A DNA stretch of 64,000 nucleotides from Chitinophaga varians. Lineage in GTDB: Bacteria; Bacteroidota; Bacteroidia; Chitinophagales; Chitinophagaceae. Each line of letters begins with the position of its first letter. Within the stretch, counting starts at the first letter, position 1. The translations under genes were made by a program, and so were the position numbers. Below, piece by piece: positions 28,170 to 36,348 of this stretch. The stretch spans positions 1 through 64,000 of the forward strand of contig NZ_JACVFB010000007.1 of NCBI RefSeq assembly GCF_014529945.1. Direction: 5' to 3'. The notes beneath the pieces were generated by a model that had not been told where the DNA came from, made no database searches, and saw only the letters and a program-made list of their open reading frames with translations.

Positions 28170-28913
28170 TTATTTATGTTGTGATACCTGGAGTGCAACT
28201 TTGGTGGTTCCCGTCCCCTTTGCCAGACCACTCAGGTACAATGTTGCCACTTTTCCATCCTCCAGTTTAACAATAGGAATATCGAGTATCGTCGTTTCTT
28301 TTCCACCAACCTTGGTTTTGACTTTCACATGATAATCACCCGCAGCAACAGATTTGAATACAGATAGTGATTTAATATCGGGCTTATCCCCAACATAAGT
28401 AGCATTACTTACCAACCGCAGACTGTCTTTATTCTTAAAAACATCAATATCAACAGCGGTAGCATCAGGTGACAGGTGCAGGAAACGTACGTTGGACTTC
28501 CCTTTTGCCGGGCTGCTGCGGTCATCCGTTAACAACAATGCCTTTACTTTGTTGTTCAACAGCGTGTCATACACGAACAACGAATAACTCACTTTGTCTG
28601 TCAACGCATATTTCCCATCCACTATTAACTTACTTCCGTCCAGTAAGAATTTCAATACCGCTTCTTTGTCAGCCGGCACAGGAATGTACCCGTTTGACTG
28701 TCCAAGGAACTTCAGTTTATCCTGGTGCTTTTTGCCATTGATATCTGCGGTCAATTCACCGGTCTTTGGAGAAGCATGCACGAATTGCATAGTTGCATTC
28801 CTGGCTGGTGGCGGTGGCGGAGCCGGATCGTCTTTCTTTTTGCAGGAGGTCACCAAAGTGGCGGCTAACAGGGTAAAGGCAATACCTTTCAGGGGCATTC
28901 TTACTTGTTTCAT
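28170..28913 (-). CDS. DUF4397 domain lipoprotein
   Basis: 247 residues with a lipoprotein signal (lipobox LVTSC, then KKKDDPAPPPPP as a charged and proline-rich tether). The mature part has the DUF4397 pattern: ATMQFVHASP near the start and NVRFLHLSPDATAVDIDVF in the middle, with two related beta-sandwich halves. Such proteins are common outer-membrane lipoproteins of Bacteroidota with no assigned function. It stands alone between the intron remnant and a long intergenic region. Confidence 0.85.
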   Translation of the reverse strand: MKQVRMPLKGIAFTLLAATLVTSCKKKDDPAPPPPPARNATMQFVHASPKTGELTADINGKKHQDKLKFLGQSNGYIPVPADKEAVLKFLLDGSKLIVDGKYALTDKVSYSLFVYDTLLNNKVKALLLTDDRSSPAKGKSNVRFLHLSPDATAVDIDVFKNKDSLRLVSNATYVGDKPDIKSLSVFKSVAAGDYHVKVKTKVGGKETTILDIPIVKLEDGKVATLYLSGLAKGTGTTKVALQVSQHK

Positions 28914-29454
28914 ATACTAATTTTTTTTGAATAAATACTACTGTACAGACTACGTTTCGTTCACCGGAAGGCTGTTCTTCTTCCTGATAGAAAACAACAG
29001 ATTGCGCATTCTTCCTATGGCAACCAATGTTATTTTTAATTTTTTTGAAAGAAAATATTTAATAGCTGCCTATAAATGTCATCAATAGCCTATCTAAACA
29101 AGGAGGCTGGCCGCTGAAGAGCCGCCTCCGTTGATTAATGCACCAATAACTGAAGCGCTTCCGTAGTAAACATTCTACTAATATTTCACCATTTGCGACA
29201 TCAGCAACTTCGTTGGTATGACAGGTAATAGCCCAACATCAATAATATACCGCTACGGACCCTGGTAAAGTTATTGCTCTCCCCATTCCAGGAACTACAA
29301 ACAGCGGCCGCAACCTTCCGGTTTTCCGGAACAGCAAATGTTCCTGTTTTATTACGCTCCTGTTTCTACAACATTCAAATGAACACGCCGGTACACCGCT
29401 GTCTGCTTGCAATAACGTTTCCTATTCTGCCTGGTAAATACAATATTGATAGAA
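28914..29454. other. Intergenic region, no gene recognised
   Basis: 541 bases without a convincing gene on either strand. A GC-rich imperfect hairpin (ggaggc...gcctcc, 29102-29129) lacks a T-run. The left part must hold the promoter of the DUF4397 gene. Nothing matches a transposase or RNA family that I recognise. Confidence 0.5.
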
Positions 29455-29661
29455 TCAATGTTTTTTGCCTGTCTTCTTCGCAGTATCTACCTTTGCTGGT
29501 TTTAATACCGGTGCTGCGGGACGGGATCCAGTTTTTTTACTGGTATCTGCCATCTGTTTGCGTTGTTCTTTTGATGGCTGCTGTGCCATTGCACCTGTAG
29601 TAGAAATCACGGCAACAACCACTGCCAGCATCGCTGAAAAAAATAATCTGTACTTCATCAT
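29455..29661 (-). CDS. Small exported lysine-rich protein
   Basis: A 68-residue frame starting at MMKYRLFFSAMLAVV (29661 or the next Met at 29658). It has a signal peptide to about residue 27 (TGAMA-QQ), then a short hydrophilic tail rich in Lys, Ala and Pro (KEQRKQMADTSKK, TAKKTGKKH) with two TxKKTG motifs. I do not recognise a family. The signal peptide and the good start support a real gene, possibly a periplasmic or cell-wall-associated basic peptide. It stands alone, downstream of the amidohydrolase terminator. Confidence 0.6.
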   Translation of the reverse strand: MMKYRLFFSAMLAVVVAVISTTGAMAQQPSKEQRKQMADTSKKTGSRPAAPVLKPAKVDTAKKTGKKH

Positions 29662-29725
29662 TTTAATTTTTGCGTTATTAAATATTAACCGGTAGAATAA
29701 CCGATACGTACAATTGAAAAACATA

Positions 29726-29760
29726 GAGGCCGTATCAAAAGTGTGATACGGCCTCGTTTT
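29726..29760 (-). terminator. Terminator of the exported amidohydrolase gene
   Basis: A 12-bp perfect stem gaggccgtatca/tgatacggcctc with a six-base loop. It has TTTT on the plus side and a T-rich run (tatgtttttc) on the minus side, about 85 bases after the stop of the leftward gene at 29845. Confidence 0.85.
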
Positions 29761-29844
29761 ATGCGGGCACCTGATGGAGTCAGGTAGTCATTTAAACCAT
29801 TCTCGGGATGTTCATTTATTTTTAAGGCTCCCTCTGTCCCCTTT

Positions 29845-31191
29845 TTAGTATACGATCTGTCCTTTGTTGATCAATGATCTTACCGGTGATATTCTTGATA
29901 CCGCTTCCGCAGAACAGCTGGCATCTATCAGCACCACATCAGCTGCATCGCCGGCTTTAGGCCATTGCTGTACGCCTTTGTCGTCCAGCGGGAGTACATT
30001 CCCCGTAGCCAGTTTCAGGCTTCTCGACAAATGAAACTCGGTGGCGTAGCCGTATAACTGGGCCATGGTATTGGCTTTCTCCAATACGCTTCCGGACCCG
30101 AACGTGCTCCAGTGATCGATGATACTGTCGTTGCCGGTCATCACGTTTACGTTGTGCTTGTACAGCGTGGGAATAGGCATGATCAGACCGCCGAACGGGA
30201 TGGTAGACACAATACCGATGCCTGCTGCCGCCAACTGCGCTGCTATCTCCTCCTGCTTCACCTTATCGATGCGCGCCAGCACAAAGCAATGGCTGATGAA
30301 TGTTTTATGTTGCAGCGCCGGATTTTCGTTTACCTTCTTAATGAGATATTCCACGGTTTTTAATCCGGACTCCCCTGATTCATGCAGGTGAATATCAATT
30401 CCTTTTTTATTGTCCAGCGCCAGTTGCACGGTGAAGTCGATGGTTTTTTCGATGGCGCCGTCGATGGAGTAAGGGTCCACACCACCGATGAAATCGATGT
30501 CCATTTTGGCGGCTTCTTTCAGCCAGGGAACGGAATCGGTATAGTAAACACCATGCTGCGGGAACGCCACCAGTTCGGCTCCGAAGGAGCTCTTTTTGTT
30601 CTCCAGGGCTTTGAAAAGGTTATTGAGCGATTGCAGTTTTGATGTTGGTTCAATATTGACATGGCTTCTGGCGAAGTTGGTCCCTTTGGATTGCAGTAGT
30701 GCTATCAGTTTTTCTGCGCGATGAGTAGACGATTTCAGCATCTCCGGGAGGATTTTCTGCTCCAGGGCGATCATGCCCTTCACCCCGCCCGGTCCTCTTC
30801 TGGTGGCCTGCCATGGGCCACCGTAGAAGGTTTTATCGAGGTGGATATGCATATCCTTAAAAGCAGGCAACATCAGCCAGCCTTTCGCATCAATAGCGTT
30901 GGCAGCGTTCGGTTGATTAGCAGAGATACGGTTGATTTTTCCGTCTTTGATGGCAACGCAGAACAATTCGGTGTTGGTGTGAACGACCTCCCCTTCTTCA
31001 TACGCAAATCCTGTTTCCAGTCGCACGTTCTTCAACAAATAGCTTTTCCCGTCCTTGTTAGCTGCCTCACCGGCAAACGCTTCCGCAGCGCCCAATAAGC
31101 CGGAAGCAAAGGCCGCTCCTGCCAGTCCTAATCCGGACATTTTGATAAATTCCTTGCGGGATATTTCCTTTTTCTTCATAGTCCCCATCAT
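29845..31191 (-). CDS. Exported amidohydrolase, cytosine-deaminase-like (Tat-type signal)
   Basis: 448 residues. The N-terminus carries SRKEFIKMSGLGLAGAAFA, a Tat-like signal with a single Arg and typical FIK continuation, cleaved near AEAFAG. The rest is a metal-dependent amidohydrolase: AKGWLMLPAFKDMHIHLDK (the first HxH), GIDIHLHESG, FISHCF and TGNDSIIDHW supply the usual His and Asp ligands. Closest in style are cytosine deaminase and isopropylammelide-type enzymes, which remove amino groups from ring compounds. The substrate is not known. A close paralog without signal peptide (31367) is divergently transcribed. Starts at residues 1, 2 or 5 are possible. Confidence 0.85.
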   Translation of the reverse strand: MMGTMKKKEISRKEFIKMSGLGLAGAAFASGLLGAAEAFAGEAANKDGKSYLLKNVRLETGFAYEEGEVVHTNTELFCVAIKDGKINRISANQPNAANAIDAKGWLMLPAFKDMHIHLDKTFYGGPWQATRRGPGGVKGMIALEQKILPEMLKSSTHRAEKLIALLQSKGTNFARSHVNIEPTSKLQSLNNLFKALENKKSSFGAELVAFPQHGVYYTDSVPWLKEAAKMDIDFIGGVDPYSIDGAIEKTIDFTVQLALDNKKGIDIHLHESGESGLKTVEYLIKKVNENPALQHKTFISHCFVLARIDKVKQEEIAAQLAAAGIGIVSTIPFGGLIMPIPTLYKHNVNVMTGNDSIIDHWSTFGSGSVLEKANTMAQLYGYATEFHLSRSLKLATGNVLPLDDKGVQQWPKAGDAADVVLIDASCSAEAVSRISPVRSLINKGQIVY

Positions 31192-31247
31192 TTTTTTACA
31201 AAAATAGGCTTCCGTTTCTCCTCTTCTGTGTAGGATTCATGACATGC

Positions 31248-31294
31248 CTTGAAAGATTTATCACTAAGTCGTTGCGAATTATAAATCTTTCAAG
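31248..31294. promoter_or_regulatory. Perfect 13-bp inverted repeat between divergent paralogs
   Basis: Arms cttgaaagattta (31248-31260) and taaatctttcaag (31282-31294) are perfectly complementary with a 21-base spacer. The repeat is central in the 175-base region between the two amidohydrolase genes. It may be an operator that controls both, or a hairpin in one leader; there is no T-run to suggest a terminator. Confidence 0.55.
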
Positions 31295-31366
31295 CATCCG
31301 GATAGATAACACAAAGCCGTGGAGATATTTACCCCTTACTTTGCTGTGGTAATCACCGCATAAAAA

Positions 31367-32596
31367 ATGGAACTAATGGATAAAATAGCAAACGACAGCC
31401 ACTATACATTTAAGAATGTATTGCTGGAAACGGGTTTCGGGTATGATGGAGAAGAGGTCGTAAAGACAAAGACCGCGCTTTTCTGTGTGGAGGTAGCAGA
31501 TGGGAAGGTGAAAGCTATCACTCCCAACGATCCCGGTAAAGATGCCATTGACGCCAAAGGATGGCTGATGCTGCCTGCCTTTAAGGACATGCACGCCCAC
31601 TTGGACAAGATGCTTTATGGTTTGCCGTGGCAGGCAGTTTCAGCGAAAAGAAAAACCGTGAAGGACCAGATTGCCTATGAGCAAAAGATGATTCCGGAAT
31701 GGCTGAAAACATCCGTGGAGCGGACGGAGAAGATGATCGATTTTCTACAGTCAAACGGTACCCACTATATCCGTTCTCATTTTAATATCGATCCCACGTC
31801 CGGCTTCGACTCCTTACGGCACCTGGAAACAGCGCTCCAACACAAAGCAAAAACGGCGGGTGCCGAGTTGGTGGCTTTCCCTCAGCACGGCGTGTTTTAT
31901 ACCAATACCGCCCCGCTGCTGAAAGAAGTGGTTAAAATGAATATTGATTTCATTGGCGGCGTAGACCCGTACGCTATCGACGGCAGCATCGAAAAACCGA
32001 TGGACCTGATCACGCAGCTGGCGATCGATCACAACAAAGGGATTGATATTCACCTGCACGAAGTAGGTGAAACCGGTGTAAAAACCATCGAATACCTGAT
32101 CAACAAGGCCAATGAAAACCCCGGGCTTCGTGGTAAAACCTTCGTGAGCCATGCTTTTGCCCTGGGCCATCTCTCCGCCCTGGAAACAGAGCGCATCGCG
32201 GCACGCCTGGCCGAAGCCGGTGTGGGCATTGTGTCTTCCGTGCCCTTTGGCGATACCGTGATGCCCATTCCCCTGCTGAGGAAACACGGCGTGGAAGTGC
32301 TGGTGGGCAATGATAATATCCAGGACCACTGGAATACTTTCGGTCCAGGCCACATGCTGCAGAAAGCCAAACTCATTGCAGGCCTGTATGGCTATAGCTC
32401 TGAATGGGCGCTGTCGAGAGCACTGGCCTTTGCCACCCGGTACGTACTTCCGTTGGACGATAAAGGCAACCAGCAATGGCCTAAAGCAGGCCACGATGCC
32501 AACCTGGTATTCCTGGAAGCGTCCTGCTCCGCCGAAGCGGTGGCAAGGGTTTCACCGGTGAAATCACTCGTCCATAAAGGAAACATTGTATTCTGA
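31367..32596 (+). CDS. Cytosolic amidohydrolase, paralog of the exported enzyme
   Basis: 409 residues with no signal peptide. It aligns along its whole length with the protein at 29845 (for example IDAKGWLMLPAFKDMHAHLD and IDFIGGVDPYAIDGSIEK) and keeps the same metal-ligand motifs (HAHLDK, IDIHLHEVG, FVSHAF, GNDNIQDHW). The two genes look like a duplicated pair in which one copy gained or lost export. The start at 31367 (MELMDKIANDSHYTF) leaves only a few residues before the homologous region. Substrate unknown; deamination or hydrolysis of a small N-heterocycle is the family expectation. Confidence 0.87.
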   Translation: MELMDKIANDSHYTFKNVLLETGFGYDGEEVVKTKTALFCVEVADGKVKAITPNDPGKDAIDAKGWLMLPAFKDMHAHLDKMLYGLPWQAVSAKRKTVKDQIAYEQKMIPEWLKTSVERTEKMIDFLQSNGTHYIRSHFNIDPTSGFDSLRHLETALQHKAKTAGAELVAFPQHGVFYTNTAPLLKEVVKMNIDFIGGVDPYAIDGSIEKPMDLITQLAIDHNKGIDIHLHEVGETGVKTIEYLINKANENPGLRGKTFVSHAFALGHLSALETERIAARLAEAGVGIVSSVPFGDTVMPIPLLRKHGVEVLVGNDNIQDHWNTFGPGHMLQKAKLIAGLYGYSSEWALSRALAFATRYVLPLDDKGNQQWPKAGHDANLVFLEASCSAEAVARVSPVKSLVHKGNIVF

Positions 32597-32674
32597 TCAT
32601 GCCGGCTCATCTGCCCCTTATAAATCCTTCAAGCTTTGGGATGAAAAACGCAAAGCTAAGTTAGACGGGCCAGA

Positions 32675-32682
32675 TACCTTTG
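32675..32682 (+). promoter_or_regulatory. Candidate -7 box TACCTTTG
   Basis: Matches the Bacteroidota TAnnTTTG element, 23 bases before the ATG at 32706 of the DUF4822 gene. No clear -33 TTTG was found at the usual distance. Confidence 0.45.
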
Positions 32683-32705
32683 TAGTGCTAAAAAATTTCA
32701 TTGCT

Positions 32706-33194
32706 ATGAAACATGTAAAAAAAGTAACCGCCGTTCTTTTGTTGGCGATAGGTAGCGCCTTTTTCTTTAGCTGTAGCAAGGACAAAGACAAAGAACCTGA
32801 ACCAAAACCACTCACTCCCAGCGAAACACTTGCCAGCACTCCCTGGGAAACCACCAACGCCAAAAACAACAAAGGTGAGAAAGTGGCGCTGAACGATGCC
32901 AACGTATCCAACTTTGTAGGCTTCGCTTATTTCAAAACAGACGGTACGTTCACCATGTTCAACCTGGACGATTCTCCGAAAATGCACGGCGACTGGAGCG
33001 TTACTGCTGACGGTAAAACCCGTACCATCGTTGCTAAAAATGATGCCGGCGCCGTACTGTTCACCCGCGTGGTGGACATCACCGTGCTGACCAAACAGGA
33101 GTTCACCTACCGCATCTATCCGAACGCCAACGACAAAACGGTATACTTTGACATTATCCATACACCGACTACCCACGCTGAGCCTAAAAAGTAG
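32706..33194 (+). CDS. DUF4822 domain lipoprotein
   Basis: From ATG 32706 (MKHVKKVTAVLLLAIGSAFF) the protein has 162 residues with a lipobox ending FFSC. The mature part is a single DUF4822 domain: STPWETTNAKNN, then VSNFVGFAYFKTDGTFTMFN, DSPKMHGDWSV and FTYRIYP. These are small surface or periplasmic beta-barrel-like proteins of unknown role. An open frame extends upstream into the amidohydrolase stop, but lacks a signal peptide there. The candidate promoter at 32675 and terminator at 33223 suggest a single-gene unit. Confidence 0.88.
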   Translation: MKHVKKVTAVLLLAIGSAFFFSCSKDKDKEPEPKPLTPSETLASTPWETTNAKNNKGEKVALNDANVSNFVGFAYFKTDGTFTMFNLDDSPKMHGDWSVTADGKTRTIVAKNDAGAVLFTRVVDITVLTKQEFTYRIYPNANDKTVYFDIIHTPTTHAEPKK

Positions 33195-33222
33195 CCCGGT
33201 TATATGATATGATCATCAACAT

Positions 33223-33263
33223 GGATTGGTCTCCTGTATTTTCAGGGCCAATCCATTTTTTTT
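33223..33263 (+). terminator. Terminator after the DUF4822 gene
   Basis: Stem ggattgg/ccaatcc with an 18-base loop followed by a run of eight Ts (33256-33263). Confidence 0.85.
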
Positions 33264-33315
33264 GCCGTAAAATTCCCCTATTTTACAAGTTGAACGCCCA
33301 ACTCAATTTGCTGAT

Positions 33316-34173
33316 ATGAAGATTTATGACGACACCGGCTACATCCCTGTCTTAGGGATACAGGAATTCAGGAAAGGCCAGCTGGCTGGCCGGGAGGACC
33401 TCCTTTTCAACGAGCTGCACGGTGAACGGCATATCGACAAGCCACACAAGCATGATTTTTTTATCATCAACCTGTTCGAATCAGCCAAAGGGGTGCACAA
33501 CATCGATTTTCACGACTATCCCATCGGCAATAAACAAGTGCATGTGCTGTTTCCCGGACAGGTACATACCTGGAGCATCAAACCCAACACCACCGGCTAC
33601 CAGCTGATGATACAGCAGCATTTCTTTGAGCGCTTCGCTCCTTTTTTCCGCTTCTCGTTTTCGAATTATATGAATCACCCGGTGATTCCGCTGACCAACG
33701 ATAGTTTCCAGCTGCTGAAGTATGAATTTGATGCCATCAAAGATGAGCTGGGGGCCGCCAACTCCGTACAGGAGGTGATCAGCGCCAGGGCGGCCGTTAT
33801 CGCTGCTATTGTGAGCAAGGAGGCAGAGAACATCTTTACTGATCTGAAAGTGTTCCAGTCCAATCCCAGGCTGGCGACCTTCAATATGCTCATTAATAAA
33901 TTTTACAAGCAGGAAAAACTGGTCGGATTTTATGCTGCGAAGCTGCACATCTCCGCCAACTACCTGAATATTCTCTGTAAGAACCATCTGCACGTATCCG
34001 CCACCAAACTGATACAACAACGGGTACTGCTGGAAGCCAAACGGCTGCTTCAGACTACGGACCTCTCCATCAAAGAAATTGCTTTTGAACTGGGATTTGT
34101 GGACCATGCCTATTTTTCCAATTTCTTCAAAGCCCAGTCCGGTATCACGCCTACGCAGTTCAGGGAAGGTTAA
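33316..34173 (+). CDS. AraC-family transcription regulator
   Basis: 285 residues. The N-terminal half is a cupin-like sensor (GERHIDKPHKHDFFIINLF, and VLFPGQVHTW). The C-terminal 100 residues are the two-helix-turn-helix AraC domain: YAAKLHISANYLNILCKNH, then STDLSIKEIA-type wording (TTDLSIKEIAFELGFVDHA) and YFSNFFKAQSGITPTQFR. It probably senses a small ligand and regulates a neighbouring unit; the nearest candidates are the amidohydrolase pair on the left and the small-protein operon on the right. Confidence 0.9.
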   Translation: MKIYDDTGYIPVLGIQEFRKGQLAGREDLLFNELHGERHIDKPHKHDFFIINLFESAKGVHNIDFHDYPIGNKQVHVLFPGQVHTWSIKPNTTGYQLMIQQHFFERFAPFFRFSFSNYMNHPVIPLTNDSFQLLKYEFDAIKDELGAANSVQEVISARAAVIAAIVSKEAENIFTDLKVFQSNPRLATFNMLINKFYKQEKLVGFYAAKLHISANYLNILCKNHLHVSATKLIQQRVLLEAKRLLQTTDLSIKEIAFELGFVDHAYFSNFFKAQSGITPTQFREG

Positions 34174-34261
34174 TGCCGGGAGTCAATCTGCTGCTGAAAT
34201 ATTAGCGCATACCAAAATTATGTAACACTTTATGCCGGGCAACCGCTATTTTTGTTTCGAA

Positions 34262-34660
34262 ATGAAAAAATTCCTGATACTCATTTTGGCTGTCTTATAC
34301 ATGGGTACCTCTACCGGTGCTACTTTCCACATGCATTATTGCAAAGGAAAGCTGATAGAGGTAGACCTGTGGCACAGCGAAGTGAAACAATGCGGTAAGT
34401 GCGGGGCTAAGCCCAATACTGTATGCGCCAGGAAATGCTGTAAAGACGAGCACAAAACGGTGAAACTGGAGAAAGACCAGAAAATAACAGCGCAAACCAT
34501 GCATGCCCTCCAGCAGGTGGCCATGGCCACGCCTGTTGCTTTCGCCGTCATGCCGGTGCCCTCTTTCGTTTCTCCGGTAACAGCCTGTCCTGTTGGCAAC
34601 GCACCGCCGCGAAGTAACAAAGTACCGGCACATATTCTGCACTGCACCTACCGCATCTGA
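34262..34660 (+). CDS. HYC_CC_PP family protein
   Basis: From ATG 34262 the protein has 132 residues: a signal peptide (MKKFLILILAVLYMGTSTGA), then the three family signatures HMHYCKGK, ARKCCKDEH and GNAPPRS. The Cys-rich part (HYC, CGKCG, KCC) suggests metal or disulfide chemistry outside the cytoplasm. No function has been assigned to the family to my knowledge; members often sit near metal-transport genes in Bacteroidota. An earlier start at 34232 is open but adds no signal-like residues. Confidence 0.82.
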   Translation: MKKFLILILAVLYMGTSTGATFHMHYCKGKLIEVDLWHSEVKQCGKCGAKPNTVCARKCCKDEHKTVKLEKDQKITAQTMHALQQVAMATPVAFAVMPVPSFVSPVTACPVGNAPPRSNKVPAHILHCTYRI

Positions 34661-34685
34661 TACCCCTCTCCCTGTATTCTTTTAC

Positions 34686-34728
34686 CTGCACCTTTTTGCA
34701 TACCTATGACCATGGCCTACAGGTGCAG
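34686..34728. repeat. Inverted repeat ahead of DUF2911 gene
   Basis: Eight-base arms ctgcacct (34686-34693) and aggtgcag (34721-34728) with a 27-base spacer, about 40 bases before the next start codon. No T-run follows. Could be an operator or chance. Confidence 0.35.
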
Positions 34729-34769
34729 ACCTTCAACACCATAACATCCATCTAAATTTATATCCACAC

Positions 34770-35345
34770 ATGCTCTCTTTCAAAAAAGCATTCGGTATAC
34801 TGTCCCTCGCCTGCTTACTATTGGGAAGTATTTTATTAAAAGCGCAGTCAGGGGAAGTCTGCTACAACCCCAACCTGGTAAAGGATACCAGTAAACGCAG
34901 CATCAAATCAGCCGTTGCAGGGGTGATCGGGAATGACACGGTAAAGATCAACTACCACTCCCCTGGCGTACGTGGCAGGATCATCTGGGGAGGCCTCGTG
35001 CCTTACGACGAAGTGTGGGTTACCGGCGCGCATGATGCCACAACGCTGGAGCTGCCAGTCACCGCCATCATCGGCGGAAAGGCCGTCCCGGCGGGCAAGT
35101 ACGCCTTTTTCACCATCCCCGGCAAAAGCGAATGGACCGTTATTATCAATTCCAAATGGGACCAGCACCTGGCAACGGAATATGATGAAAAGGAAGACAT
35201 CGTCCGACTGAAAGTAAAGCCGCAGCGACATGCGCTGACGGAAAGACTGCAATATTTTATCGAACCCGGAAAAGCCGGCGCAGGGAAGATGGCCATGGCC
35301 TGGGAAAAAATACGCATTGAATTTCCTGTCATCCTAAAAAAATAA
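34770..35345 (+). CDS. DUF2911 domain secreted protein
   Basis: 191 residues with a signal peptide (about 1-27, ending LLKAQ). The DUF2911 pattern fills the rest: VKINYHSPGVRGRIIWGG, VPYDEVWVTGAHDATTLEL, and PAGKYAFFTIPG followed by WTVIINSKWDQ. The function is unknown; the fold is expected to be a beta-sandwich in the periplasm. Its stop codon overlaps the ATG of the PepSY gene (TAATG), so the two are co-translated. Confidence 0.9.
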   Translation: MLSFKKAFGILSLACLLLGSILLKAQSGEVCYNPNLVKDTSKRSIKSAVAGVIGNDTVKINYHSPGVRGRIIWGGLVPYDEVWVTGAHDATTLELPVTAIIGGKAVPAGKYAFFTIPGKSEWTVIINSKWDQHLATEYDEKEDIVRLKVKPQRHALTERLQYFIEPGKAGAGKMAMAWEKIRIEFPVILKK

Positions 35346-36127
35346 TGTCTCCCTTTATGGCTAAAAGCAAACACTATTACATCCGTAAATCGCACCGCTA
35401 CCTGGGTTTGTTCTTAGGTATCCAGTTTCTGCTATGGACCATCGGAGGGCTGTACTTCAGCTGGAGCAATATGGATGATGTTCACGGCGATCTGCAAAAA
35501 AAAGCAGCGCCACCGTTAGCATTCAAAGGGAAACTGGTGTCTCCGTCTGTTGCATTTGAAAATATAGATTCCTTTGCTTCCGTGCAACTGATACAGATAT
35601 TAGGGCACCCGTATTATCAGATAAAAACGGCAGATAAAAAACACCTGGCCGCCGGACATGAACACACTGCCCATCAGCAGACCTACCTCGCCGATGCCTA
35701 CACCGGCCAACTGAGATCACCGCTGACAGAAGAAGAGGCCGTGGAAGTAGCAAAGGACCGGTTTAACGGAGCACCGACAGTAAAGCAGGTGGAATACCTT
35801 ACCGCTACAGGCGGCCACCATGAATACAGAGAAAGTGCCCTGCCGGCTTACGCGGTCACCTTTGACCACCCTTCCGGCACTACCGTGTACGTATCTACGG
35901 AGTTAGGCACCGTCCAGAAATTCCGCAACAGTAAATGGCGGGCTTTCGACTTCCTCTGGATGCTGCATACCATGGACTATGAATCGAGAGACAATATCGG
36001 CAATCTGTTGTTGCGGATCTTTTCCATACTGGGATTAATTACGGTTATCTCCGGGTTCCTTTTATACGGTATCAGTTCCCGTCTGTTTAAAAAAAGGAAA
36101 AAAGTCAGGTTAGCCGCAAGGCCTTAA
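35345..36127 (+). CDS. PepSY domain membrane protein
   Basis: 260 residues. One membrane span near the N-terminus (YLGLFLGIQFLLWTIGGLYF) and one near the C-terminus (ILGLITVISGFLLYGI) enclose a periplasmic region with a PepSY-type segment (LTEEEAVEVAKDRFNG) and a His-rich loop (AAGHEHTAHQQTY). PepSY-associated membrane proteins of this kind occur in ferric or metal reduction and uptake systems, so a link with the Cys-rich protein at 34262 is plausible. The ATG overlaps the DUF2911 stop; a second Met at residue 5 is an alternative start. A strong terminator follows. Confidence 0.85.
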   Translation: MSPFMAKSKHYYIRKSHRYLGLFLGIQFLLWTIGGLYFSWSNMDDVHGDLQKKAAPPLAFKGKLVSPSVAFENIDSFASVQLIQILGHPYYQIKTADKKHLAAGHEHTAHQQTYLADAYTGQLRSPLTEEEAVEVAKDRFNGAPTVKQVEYLTATGGHHEYRESALPAYAVTFDHPSGTTVYVSTELGTVQKFRNSKWRAFDFLWMLHTMDYESRDNIGNLLLRIFSILGLITVISGFLLYGISSRLFKKRKKVRLAARP

Positions 36128-36147
36128 CCACCTTGGTTTTATCGAAT

Positions 36148-36186
36148 AAAAAGAGGCTTGTAATGACTTACAAGCCTCTTTTTGTT
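36148..36186 (+). terminator. Terminator, GGCTTGTAAG-type hairpin (copy 1)
   Basis: A perfect 13-bp stem aagaggcttgtaa/ttacaagcctctt with a four-base loop (tgac), then tttttg. The core ggcttgtaa/ttacaagcc recurs in the terminators at 55031 and 57134. The minus-strand side can also serve the cytochrome operon ending at 36349. Confidence 0.9.
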
Positions 36187-36348
36187 TAATAGTCAAAACT
36201 CCATCCACCGGACTTCTTCCCCGGAATGGGCCAGCTCATCGTCTTTCGATAAATACAAAATACTGGTGGAGGCCAATATCAGTTGCCTTACTATCCAAAA
36301 CAGCAGCAGCACGATGGAGACCATAAAGATTGCAGATAACATAGATGT

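Noticed and set aside
31814..32494. 226-codon reverse frame inside the cytosolic amidohydrolase gene
   Set aside because: It lies fully opposite a clearly conserved enzyme and shows no family features; it is an antisense by-product of codon use.
33481..34107. 208-codon reverse frame opposite the AraC gene at 33316
   Set aside because: No recognisable domain or signal; the plus strand carries a full AraC protein.
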